From Zoogloea sp041904905 (GTDB lineage: Bacteria; Pseudomonadota; Gammaproteobacteria; Burkholderiales; Rhodocyclaceae): 64,000 nucleotides of DNA. Below the pieces are notes generated by a model, which was not told the origin of the DNA, made no database searches, and was given only the letters and a program-made list of their open reading frames with translations. The position numbers were made by a program, and so were the translations under genes. The stretch spans positions 39,857-103,856 of the forward strand of contig NZ_JAYRMI010000004.1 of assembly GCF_041904905.1 (NCBI RefSeq). The letters are read 5' to 3'. Shown piece by piece: positions 57,147-64,000 of the stretch (position 1 is the first letter of the stretch; every line of letters begins with the position of its first letter).

Positions 57147-58475
57147 TCAGGGCAGGCCCAGCAGGTTCTGCTCCTTGAGCCCGCAGCGCTTGAGGATGCT
57201 GCGGCCGGCGATCGCGCCGCTCTGCACCGCGGCTTCGATGGTTGCCGGGTAATCCGACGCCACGTAGTCGCCGGCCAGCCACAGGCCGGGGTGGGGGGTG
57301 GCGCAGCGCGGGCGCTGGATGCCCGGCGTGCACGCGAAGGTGGCGCGCTTTTCGGTGATGACCTGCGCCCACTTGAGCGCCGGCAGCGGGCCGAGGATGC
57401 CTTGAAGCTCCTGCAGCAGGGCGATCTCCAGCGCCTCCTTGCCGATCTCCCGATGGGCGCCGCTGGCGCTGATGACGACGCTTACCAGCCCCTCCGGCCC
57501 GCCCAGCGCGGCGCGGTCGAAGGCCCACTGGCCGTAGCCGCCGCTCATGCCGATCATCGGCTCGGGAAAGCTCACCGGCCCGTCGAAGGCCAGCCATGCG
57601 GTGACAATGGGTTCGTGGCGCAGGGCGTCGATCTGCGCGACCACCGGCGCCAGCGCCGGCAGCGGCTCGACCAGCGCCGCCACGTGGTAGGGCGCGGTGG
57701 CGACGACGACGTGATCGAAGCGGGTGCTCCACGGGTCGCCGTCGAGACGGAAATATTCGCCTTCGGGCTGGATGGTCTTGATCGGCTCGGCAGTGCGCAC
57801 CGTGTGGCCGCGCATCGCCAGCCAGCGCGACGCGGGCACCGGGAAGAGTTCGGACAGATCGACCTTGGGCAACAGCAGATCCGAGGCCGACGCGCCGGCG
57901 GCGAGGCTGTCCCGCAGCACGTTGGCGAAGACCTGGGCCGAAGCCTGGGCGACCGGCGTGTTGAGCGCCGCCACGCACAGGGGCTCCCAGATCAGGCGGT
58001 TGAGGGTGTCGGTCTGGCGGGTTTCGGCCAGCAGCGCGGAGACCGGGCGATCCGGCTCGACGACGAACTTGCGGCCCTTGAGCTGGCGCATCAGCCGGGC
58101 CATGGCCAGCTTGTCGGCCAGCTCCAGGCCACGGGCCATGAGCAGGCCCAGGGCCAGATGGAGCGGCGCCGGCAGCGGCGCGGCGCGCAGCGCGCACAGG
58201 CCGGGATAGACCAGCGCCAGCCGGCGGGTGTCGAGCACGCTGGGTTTGACGCCCACCAGGCGCAGCATGCGCAGGGTTTCGGCGTAGGCGCCGAGGAGGA
58301 TGTGCTGGCCGTTATCGACCCGGTAGCCGTCCTTCTCGACCACTCGCGCGCGGCCGCCGAGGGTGCGCGAGGCTTCGAACAGGGTGACCCGGGCGCCGCC
58401 GCGGGCGAGGGTGACGGCTGCCGCAAAGCCGGCGTAGCCGCCACCGATCACGGCGACCTGGGGCGCGGTGCTCAT
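57147..58475 (-). CDS. hpnE: Hydroxysqualene dehydroxylase HpnE
   Basis: A 442-aa FAD-dependent enzyme that reduces hydroxysqualene to squalene, the last step of the HpnCDE route. The FAD fold VAVIGGGYAGFAAAVTLARGGARVTLFEAS, GYRVDNGQHILLGAYAETLR and the C-terminal LWLAGDYVASDYPATIEAAVQSG match the squalene-associated amine-oxidase-like family. It is the third gene of hpnC-D-E, starting 13 bases after hpnD. The next hopanoid gene, a squalene-hopene cyclase, is not in the window, so whether squalene becomes hopanoids here is unknown. Confidence 0.94.
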   Translation of the reverse strand: MSTAPQVAVIGGGYAGFAAAVTLARGGARVTLFEASRTLGGRARVVEKDGYRVDNGQHILLGAYAETLRMLRLVGVKPSVLDTRRLALVYPGLCALRAAPLPAPLHLALGLLMARGLELADKLAMARLMRQLKGRKFVVEPDRPVSALLAETRQTDTLNRLIWEPLCVAALNTPVAQASAQVFANVLRDSLAAGASASDLLLPKVDLSELFPVPASRWLAMRGHTVRTAEPIKTIQPEGEYFRLDGDPWSTRFDHVVVATAPYHVAALVEPLPALAPVVAQIDALRHEPIVTAWLAFDGPVSFPEPMIGMSGGYGQWAFDRAALGGPEGLVSVVISASGAHREIGKEALEIALLQELQGILGPLPALKWAQVITEKRATFACTPGIQRPRCATPHPGLWLAGDYVASDYPATIEAAVQSGAIAGRSILKRCGLKEQNLLGLP

Positions 58476-58488
58476 CGGGTCGGGGCGC

Positions 58489-59325
58489 TCATGCGCCGAA
58501 CCACGTCTTGCCGGCGAGCCAGATCTTGCGCAGCGGGGTGAGGGAGGTGCGGCGGTCGAGCACCTGGAAGCCGTCGGCCTCGATCTCGTCGAGGAGGGTG
58601 CGGTAGATGGCGGCCATGATGAGGCCCGGGCGCTGGGCCTTGCGGTCTTCGGCCGGGAGCTGGGCGAAGGCCTGCTCGTAGAGCTGGCGGGCGCGCCCGG
58701 CCTGGAAGGCCATCAGCTCGCGGAAACCGTCGGAATACTGGCCTTCGAGGATCTGCTTGGCCGGCACGCCAAACTGCTGCAGCTCGTTGACCGGCAGGTA
58801 GATGCGGCCCCGGCGGGCGTCCTCGCCCACGTCGCGGATGATGTTGGTGAGCTGGAAGGCGAGGCCCAGGTCGTGGGCGTACTTGAGGGTCTGGCGGTTG
58901 GTGTAGCCGAAGATCTCGGCCGACAGCAGGCCCACCACGCTGGCCACCCGGTAGCAGTAGAGGTTGAGCGCCTTCCAGTCGAGGTAGCGGGTCTGCTGCA
59001 GATCCATCTGCATGCCGTCGATGACCTCGAGGAGCAGCTCGCGGGGCAGGTTGAAGTGCCGGATCACGTCCTTCAGGGCCAGCCCCACCGGGTGCTGGGG
59101 CGTGCCCTCGTAGATCAGCCCCACCTGATGGCGCCACCAGTCGAGCGTGGTGTGGGCGATCTGCGGGTCGTGGCATTCGTCCACCACGTCGTCCACCTCG
59201 CGGCAGAAGGCGTACAGGGCGACGATGGCCTGACGCCGCTCGGGAGGCAGGAACATGAAGCTGTAGTAGAAGCTGGAGCCGCTGGCGGCGGCTTTCTCCT
59301 GGCAGTAGGCGTGGGGGTCGGTCAT
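58489..59325 (-). CDS. hpnD: Presqualene diphosphate synthase HpnD
   Basis: A 278-aa trans-prenyl condensing enzyme joining two farnesyl diphosphates to presqualene diphosphate. The two Asp-rich motifs are REVDDVVDE and the later NIIRDVGEDARRGRIYLP, with SSFYYSFMFLPPERRQAIVALYAFCR at the start. The ATG at 59325 lies four bases after the hpnC stop, which indicates an operon. Confidence 0.95.
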   Translation of the reverse strand: MTDPHAYCQEKAAASGSSFYYSFMFLPPERRQAIVALYAFCREVDDVVDECHDPQIAHTTLDWWRHQVGLIYEGTPQHPVGLALKDVIRHFNLPRELLLEVIDGMQMDLQQTRYLDWKALNLYCYRVASVVGLLSAEIFGYTNRQTLKYAHDLGLAFQLTNIIRDVGEDARRGRIYLPVNELQQFGVPAKQILEGQYSDGFRELMAFQAGRARQLYEQAFAQLPAEDRKAQRPGLIMAAIYRTLLDEIEADGFQVLDRRTSLTPLRKIWLAGKTWFGA

Positions 59326-59329
59326 GGGG

Positions 59330-60151
59330 CTAGCGGGTGAGTGCGCGCCAGGCGAGGCGCAGCCAGTCGGCTTTGCCGAGGATCGGGCGGTGGTTGAAGA
59401 CGTCGTAGGCGTTGGCCTCGATCTTGTCGAGCACGCCGAGGCCGCCCTGCACGATGAGGCGCAGCTCCCAGCCGATGCGGCCGGGCAGGCGACGGGCCAG
59501 GGGCGCGCCGTGGTGCATCATGCTGCGGGCGCGCTGGATCTCGAAATCCATCAGCGCCGAGAACTGGTGGGTGACCTCGCCCCCGGCGATGCAGGCTTCG
59601 GTGACGCCGAAGCGCTCCATGTCGGCCTGGGGCAGGTAGATGCGCTGCTTCTGCCAGTCGATGGCCACGTCCTGCCAGAAGTTGATGAGCTGCAGGCTGG
59701 TGCAGATCCGGTCGGACATGGCCAGCTTGTCGGGCGTGGCGGCCTTGTACAGGTGCAGCAGCAGCCGGCCCACCGGGTTGGCGGAGCGCCGGCAGTAGTC
59801 GGCCAGCTCGTCGAAGTTGGCGTAGCGCGTCTTCACCACGTCCTGGCTGAAGGCGTCGAGCAGGTCGAGGAACAGACCGATCGGCAGTTTGAAGCGGTGG
59901 ATGGCGTCGGCCAGACGGTTGAAGATCGGCGCGAGCTTCGGATCGTCGATGGGCTTGCCCTGCTCGATGGCAAACAGCGCCCGGCGGTAGTCGTTGAGGT
60001 GGGCGAGGCGCACTACCGGCGGCGCGTTACCCTCGTCGGCGATGTCGTCGGCCGAGCGCGCGAAGGCGTAGATGGCCTCCACCGGCTCGCGCAGGTGCGC
60101 GGGCAGCAGGAAGGAGGCAACCGGGAAGTTCTCGTAGTGGTCGACGGGCAT
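59330..60151 (-). CDS. hpnC: Squalene synthase-family HpnC (hydroxysqualene synthase)
   Basis: A 273-aa enzyme that converts presqualene diphosphate to hydroxysqualene. It resembles HpnD but is the distinct HpnC type: HYENFPVASFLLPAHLREPVEAIYAFARSADDIADEG, then INFWQDVAIDWQKQRIYLPQ. It heads hpnC-hpnD-hpnE. A 10-base inverted repeat containing TATATAC lies immediately upstream of its ATG and may hold its promoter or an operator. Confidence 0.94.
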   Translation of the reverse strand: MPVDHYENFPVASFLLPAHLREPVEAIYAFARSADDIADEGNAPPVVRLAHLNDYRRALFAIEQGKPIDDPKLAPIFNRLADAIHRFKLPIGLFLDLLDAFSQDVVKTRYANFDELADYCRRSANPVGRLLLHLYKAATPDKLAMSDRICTSLQLINFWQDVAIDWQKQRIYLPQADMERFGVTEACIAGGEVTHQFSALMDFEIQRARSMMHHGAPLARRLPGRIGWELRLIVQGGLGVLDKIEANAYDVFNHRPILGKADWLRLAWRALTR

Positions 60152-60153
60152 GG

Positions 60154-60182
60154 GCGGGCGGAGTATATACCGCTCCGCCCGC
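60154..60182 (-). promoter_or_regulatory. Inverted repeat enclosing TATATAC just upstream of hpnC
   Basis: GCGGGCGGAG (60154-60163) pairs exactly with CTCCGCCCGC (60173-60182), enclosing TATATACCG. It begins three bases before the hpnC ATG (60151). As DNA it could be a repressor site over a -10-like GTATATAC; as RNA it would hide the ribosome binding site (GGAG-like bases are in the stem). Confidence 0.5.
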
Positions 60183-60206
60183 TGCCAACCGGAGTGACGC
60201 CTGGGC

Positions 60207-61229
60207 TCAGGCTCGCCCGGGCCCGCGGATGAGCCGGCGCATTGGCGCTTCGAGCAGCCGGAACGAGGTTTCGGAAAGCAATGCGGTCAGCAGCAGGAAG
60301 AGCGCCAACCCCGAGATTCCGCGCGCGAGTCCGAACTCCTTCAGCACGAGTAGCAAGGGGTAGTGGAGTAGATAGGCCGAGTACGAAACCTTGCCCAGAA
60401 AATCCCCGATGGGGTTCTCCAGCAGGTAGTTTCCCGCTGGGACCATGAAAACCGTCAGGAAGAACACGCCGCCGACCGCGAGCAGGATCAGCGGATCGCC
60501 CCACATGGCGTGCTTCAGGCCGGTGATGGATTCGAAGATCATCGGGTAGAGCAATGGCAGCACGGCCAGCGACAGGACGTAGAGGGCGTGTTGGCGGGCC
60601 GCGGGTGGCCGCCAATGACGGTAGAGCTGACCCAGCAGCAATCCGGTCACGAAATACGGGAATGCCTTCACGTCGTTGATCGTGAGCGGTAGTCCGAACA
60701 GGGTGGTGCTGAATTCCTGGCCTTTTCCAAGGGCGAGGGCCATTGCTGCGCCGGCGAGCATTGCCATGCCGACGGCGCGGGGAGCCATGCGCCAGACGGG
60801 CCAGATGAGGCCGAAAAAGACGTAGAAGTGGATCTCCGGCGGTATGGTCCAGAGCACGTTCGAACCGAAGAACAGCAGCAGGTGGGAGGCGAGCAGGGGG
60901 CCGCTCGACACGTCGAAGGCCATGTCCCGGAAGGGCGGCGGAAGCACCTGCCGCGCGCCCCAGCAGGCGAGCACCGTGAACAGGAAAAGCGGCAGGACGC
61001 GGCCCGCCCGGGCGCGGAAGTAGGCCGTGAGCTGCGGCCTCCGTGGTTGCTGGTGGAGGTAAAGGTAGGAAATCAGGAAGGCGCTGAGCAGGAAGAACAG
61101 CATCACGCCGAACTGGCCTCCGCCGCTGCCGAGTGCCTTGCCGAGCAGCCCGGACTCGTTGCTGTAGTGACTGACGAGGACGATGAGCGCCGCGATGCCG
61201 CGCAGGCTGTTCAGTTTTCGGATTTCCAT
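60207..61229 (-). CDS. Acyltransferase family 3 (OafA/YrhL-type) membrane protein
   Basis: A 340-aa polytopic membrane acyltransferase that probably acylates a surface sugar or lipid. RKLNSLRGIAALIVLVSHY at the N-terminus carries the catalytic His-type motif of the family, and LFFLLSAFLISYLYL and FLGKVSYSAYLLHYPLLLVL are typical helices. About ten hydrophobic segments are visible. The ATG at 61229 starts at the conserved region. Composition is noticeably less GC-rich than hpnCDE, and a decayed IS481-type transposase lies just upstream, so it was probably acquired horizontally. Confidence 0.88.
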   Translation of the reverse strand: MEIRKLNSLRGIAALIVLVSHYSNESGLLGKALGSGGGQFGVMLFFLLSAFLISYLYLHQQPRRPQLTAYFRARAGRVLPLFLFTVLACWGARQVLPPPFRDMAFDVSSGPLLASHLLLFFGSNVLWTIPPEIHFYVFFGLIWPVWRMAPRAVGMAMLAGAAMALALGKGQEFSTTLFGLPLTINDVKAFPYFVTGLLLGQLYRHWRPPAARQHALYVLSLAVLPLLYPMIFESITGLKHAMWGDPLILLAVGGVFFLTVFMVPAGNYLLENPIGDFLGKVSYSAYLLHYPLLLVLKEFGLARGISGLALFLLLTALLSETSFRLLEAPMRRLIRGPGRA

Positions 61230-61373
61230 GAAGGTGGCTGAAAAGGGGAGATGGAAAAGCGCGGTGTGGCTGTTTGCGGACAGGCATGGTTCGCGGTCAT
61301 GCCAGAACCGATCGATACCTGTTGCGGGTCGGTTCGTTTTCATTCTGCATGGTGGGCAGCCAGCTGTGAAGCG

Positions 61374-61838
61374 TCAAGACCTTGTTTCCGTCCCCAGGCG
61401 GCCGATGCCGCGGTGGGGCCGATGCCGGTTGTAGAAGCGATTCCAGCGCGGCAAGGCGCGCACGGCGCTGGTCTGAGTTGGCGTAAGCATGACCGTAGGC
61501 CCACTCCCGCAAGGCGGACTGGATGAATTGCTTGGTCTTGCCGTTGGTCGGGGCTCGGTAGGCGCGGGTGAATTTCTGTCGGATGCCCAGGGCGCCGCAG
61601 GCGGTCCGGAAAGCGTGGCGCGGAAGGCCGCCCTTGACGGCGATCCGATGCGCGAGGACTTGTCGCACAGCCCTGCAGCGCCCGCGGCCAGATAGCGCCC
61701 GAGCCACTTGCGGGCCGTCACGGCGCTCACGCCATGCGCGGCGCCCGCCTGCGCAGCAGAAAGGCCGCGTTCGGTGATCTCCCGAACCATTTCCAGGCGA
61801 CGAAGGTAGGTCGATCGGGCATTCTTATGGGTGTTCGT
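61374..61838 (-). pseudogene. Decayed IS481-family transposase with internal deletion
   Basis: The N-terminal helix-turn-helix part (THKNARSTYLRRLEMVREIT ... VTARKWLGRYLAAGAAGLCDKSS) matches IS481 transposases. The sequence then jumps, with a frame change near 61650, to the C-terminal part AFRTACGALGIRQKFTRAYR and PTNGKTKQFIQSALREWAYG. It shifts frame again to NRFYNRHRPHRGIG. The DDE catalytic core between them is missing (roughly 130 codons by comparison with the family). The expected start codon reads ACG (61838-61836) instead of ATG. Terminal inverted repeats were not identified. The remaining gap, 61839-62028, shows no gene. Confidence 0.8.
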
Positions 61839-62028
61839 CCGGGGCAGGCTCTGGAGGTGACTGAGGGTTTGGCGATTTCCAGTTCTTCAGAATCGTCCCC
61901 CGGGGCCCGGAACACGCTGTGGAACCTTCACGGCTGGCCGACTTGCGCGACGGCGCCTCCGGCGAAAACACCGCCCACGGCCCAGCCACGGCCCCGTCAT
62001 TCCCGACCTCTGCGCCTCACCGACTCAA

Positions 62029-62682
62029 ATGCTCGATATCCGCTCGTTGTCTCGCTCCTTCAACGGCCGCCCGGTGTTGGCCGGGATCGACCTCAGCCTA
62101 TCGCCCGGCGAATACGTGGCCATCGTCGGTGAGTCCGGCGTCGGCAAATCCACGCTGCTCAACCTCATCGCCGGCCTCGACCGGCCCGACGGCGGCACGC
62201 TGTCCCTCGACGGCTGCGCCTACGCCGGGCTCGATGAAGACGCGCTGACCCGTCTGCGCCGGGACAAGCTGGGCTTCGTCTTCCAGGCCTTTCACGTGCT
62301 GCCCCATCTCACCGTGCGCCAGAACGTGGCGCTGCCGCTGTGGTTGCAGGGCGCCGATGGCGCCGCGGCCGACGCCCCCGCGCAGCAGCTCCTCGACGCC
62401 GTGGGGCTGGGCGAGCGGGCCGGCAGCTGGCCGCGGGAGCTTTCCGGCGGCGAGATGCAGCGGGTCGCCATCGCCCGGGCGCTGGTGCATCGGCCGCGGC
62501 TGGTGCTGGCCGACGAGCCCACCGGCAACCTGGACCCGGCCAACGGCGCGCGGGTGCTGGATCTGCTCGCCGCGCGCATCCGCGAGGCGGGGGCCATCGG
62601 CATCCTGGTCACCCACTCGCTGGAGGCGGCCGCCACCGCCGACCGGGTGCTGCGCCTCGACGCCACGGGGCTGCGCGGATGA
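62029..62682 (+). CDS. LolD/YbbA-type ABC transporter ATPase
   Basis: A 217-aa ATP-binding subunit. Walker A is GESGVGKSTLLNLIAGLD, the Q-loop region is GFVFQAFHVLPHLTVRQNV, the signature is LSGGEMQRVAIARALV and Walker B is RLVLADEPTGNLD. It overlaps the start of an FtsX-like permease gene by four bases (ATGA, 62679-62682), so the two form a transporter operon. The group moves or releases lipids, lipoproteins or peptides from the inner membrane; the substrate here is unknown. It resembles the orphan ATPase at 56.4 kb. Confidence 0.93.
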   Translation: MLDIRSLSRSFNGRPVLAGIDLSLSPGEYVAIVGESGVGKSTLLNLIAGLDRPDGGTLSLDGCAYAGLDEDALTRLRRDKLGFVFQAFHVLPHLTVRQNVALPLWLQGADGAAADAPAQQLLDAVGLGERAGSWPRELSGGEMQRVAIARALVHRPRLVLADEPTGNLDPANGARVLDLLAARIREAGAIGILVTHSLEAAATADRVLRLDATGLRG

Positions 62683-64000
62683 AGGCGCGGGTGCTGGCGC
62701 CGGTCTTCCTTGGCTCGCTGGGGCGGCGGCGGGTGGCCACGCTGTTCTCTTTCGTCGCCATCGTGCTGGGGGTGGCGCTGGGGATGGCGGTGCAGGTGGT
62801 GCACGAGGCGGCGCTGTCAGAGTTTGGCCGCGGCATGCGCAGCCTGTCGGGCCAGTCCGATCTGCAGGTGGCGGGGCCGAAGGGCGGCTTCGACGAAGCC
62901 TTCTACGCCACCCTCGCCGCGTTGCCGGAGGTGGCCGAGGCGAGCCCGCTGGTGGAGCTGGATCTCAAGCTGGTCGGCCGCGATGAAACCCTGCACCTGC
63001 TGGGCGTGGATGTGTTTGCCCTGGCCCAGGTCGCCCCCCGGCTGCTGCCGCGTCCGCGGGACGAATCGGCGCGCTTTGCGGTGCTGGAAGACGACGCGCT
63101 GTTCCTCAGCCACGCGGCGGCGGACGCCTTGGGCGCACCGCCCGGCAAAAGCCTGCGGGTGCTGGCCGGCGCGGCGGAGGTGGATCTCAAGATTGCCGGC
63201 GATCTGCCCGGCGTGGAGGCGGGCCGCCGGCTGGCGGTGATGGACATCGCGGCGGTGCAGGCGCGCTTTGGCCGCGTCGGGCGCCTGTCGCGGATCGACC
63301 TGAAGCTGGCCGAAGGCGTGACGCCGGACGCCGCCATCGCCCGGCTGCAACCGCTGCTGCCGGCCGGGGTGGTGGCGACGGCCCCGGAGGCGGTGGAGGA
63401 CGAAGCGGCCAAGCTCTCCCGCGCCTACCGGGTGAATCTCACCATGCTGGCGGCGATTGCGCTGGTGACGGGGGGCTTTCTGGTGTTTTCGGCGCAGGCC
63501 CTGTCGGTGGTGCGGCGACGCACGGAGTTTGCCTTTCTGCGCGCCATCGGCCTGGCCCGGCGGCCGCTCTTTGGCTGGCTGCTGGCCGAAGGGGCAGCGG
63601 TGGGGCTGGCCGGCGGCGTGGTGGGCGTGGGTGTGGGCTACGGGCTGGCCTGGGGTGCGCTGGCGCTGCTGGGGGGCGATCTGGGGGCGGGCTATTTCGC
63701 GGGGCTCAAGCCGGCGCTGATCTTTCAGCCGGGGCTGACCGCGGCTTACGTGGGCCTGGGCGTGCTGGCCGGCGTGGCCGGGGCCTGGCTGCCGGCGCGG
63801 GAGGCGGCCACGGTGGCGCCGGCCCGGGCGCTCAAGGCCGGCGACGAGGCGGCGCTGCTGTCGGGCCGCGGGCGTCCGCAGGTGGGGCTCGCGCTGCTGG
63901 TGGCGAGCGTGGCGGCGTGCCGGATTCCGCCGCTGGATGGCCTGCCCGTGGGCGGCTATCTGGCCGTGGCCTGCCTGCTGGCCGGCGGCGTGCTGCTGCT
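62679..64000 (+). CDS. FtsX/LolC-type ABC permease, 3' end outside window
   Basis: The frame is open from the ATG at 62679 to the right edge (440 codons seen). The first helix (RRRVATLFSFVAIVLGVALGMAV, about residues 13-35) is followed by a large periplasmic domain (about 36-250). Then comes an FtsX-like block: LTMLAAIALVTGGFLVFSAQ, VVRRRTEFAFLRAIGLARR, GLAGGVVGVGVGYGLAWGAL, and later AGAWLPAREAATVAPARALK. The region after that (VGLALLVASVAAC..., then LAVACLLAGGVLLL) suggests a second FtsX-like half, as in the long YbbP-type permeases of about 800 aa. It is translationally coupled to the ATPase gene. Confidence 0.88.
   Translation, partial: MKARVLAPVFLGSLGRRRVATLFSFVAIVLGVALGMAVQVVHEAALSEFGRGMRSLSGQSDLQVAGPKGGFDEAFYATLAALPEVAEASPLVELDLKLVGRDETLHLLGVDVFALAQVAPRLLPRPRDESARFAVLEDDALFLSHAAADALGAPPGKSLRVLAGAAEVDLKIAGDLPGVEAGRRLAVMDIAAVQARFGRVGRLSRIDLKLAEGVTPDAAIARLQPLLPAGVVATAPEAVEDEAAKLSRAYRVNLTMLAAIALVTGGFLVFSAQALSVVRRRTEFAFLRAIGLARRPLFGWLLAEGAAVGLAGGVVGVGVGYGLAWGALALLGGDLGAGYFAGLKPALIFQPGLTAAYVGLGVLAGVAGAWLPAREAATVAPARALKAGDEAALLSGRGRPQVGLALLVASVAACRIPPLDGLPVGGYLAVACLLAGGVLL

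Overview
The window is a high-GC chromosomal segment from a betaproteobacterium, most likely a Rhodocyclales (Zoogloeaceae/Azoarcus-Thauera-like) organism. This placement is inferred from gene content and codon bias: GC-rich third positions, a complete gspC-N type II secretion operon, an hpnCDE squalene operon, divergent fnr and hemN, ratA-rnfH divergent from smpB, and an AdiA-like decarboxylase. No rRNA or tRNA gene and no CRISPR array was recognised.

Layout. 0-5.4 kb is an accessory region: an AAA+ ATPase cut by the window edge, a yefM-yoeB toxin-antitoxin pair with its operator, an IS5-like transposase scrap, three minus-strand genes of clearly lower GC (one a TIR/deoxyribosyltransferase-like protein with a winged-helix tail), REP-type palindromes, and an array of 21-bp repeats that runs into a broken WbuC-family cupin gene. 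5.4-10.4 kb carries a PAS-GGDEF-EAL protein, acylphosphatase, a SulP transporter and a small membrane protein. 10.4-23.5 kb is housekeeping: metG, the Fe-S carrier apbC/mrp, dcd, arginine decarboxylase, folA, thyA, an unknown 487-aa protein, leuA with two leucine-rich upstream mini-ORFs, and transaldolase. 23.5-34.6 kb is the type II secretion operon on the minus strand (gspC-D-E-F-G-H-I-J-K-L-M-N, mostly overlapping start/stop codons); gspO is not in the window.

34.7-45.5 kb holds a TruC-type pseudouridine synthase, a Gcr-family membrane protein, and an oxygen-themed cluster: a soluble chemoreceptor-like protein, an ODP-type di-iron protein, SirB2, an Fnr regulator divergent from hemN across a perfect FNR box, a SafE-like membrane protein, a CopA-type P-ATPase and a CopZ-like chaperone. 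45.5-56.3 kb holds ppa, a second 21-bp repeat array of unrelated sequence, a YhiN-type flavoprotein, a 1213-aa DUF748/AsmA-like protein, phhB, smpB, ratA, rnfH and guaB. 56.4-64 kb holds two LolD/YbbA-type ABC ATPases (the second with its permease, cut by the window edge) on either side of hpnC-hpnD-hpnE, an acyltransferase of lower GC and a decayed IS481-family transposase.

The most unusual signals are the two 21-bp-period, mixed-orientation repeat arrays (4710-5024 and about 46142-46498), the tandem leucine-rich leader ORFs before leuA, the chemoreceptor-like/ODP pair, and the low-GC island at 1.8-4.3 kb.
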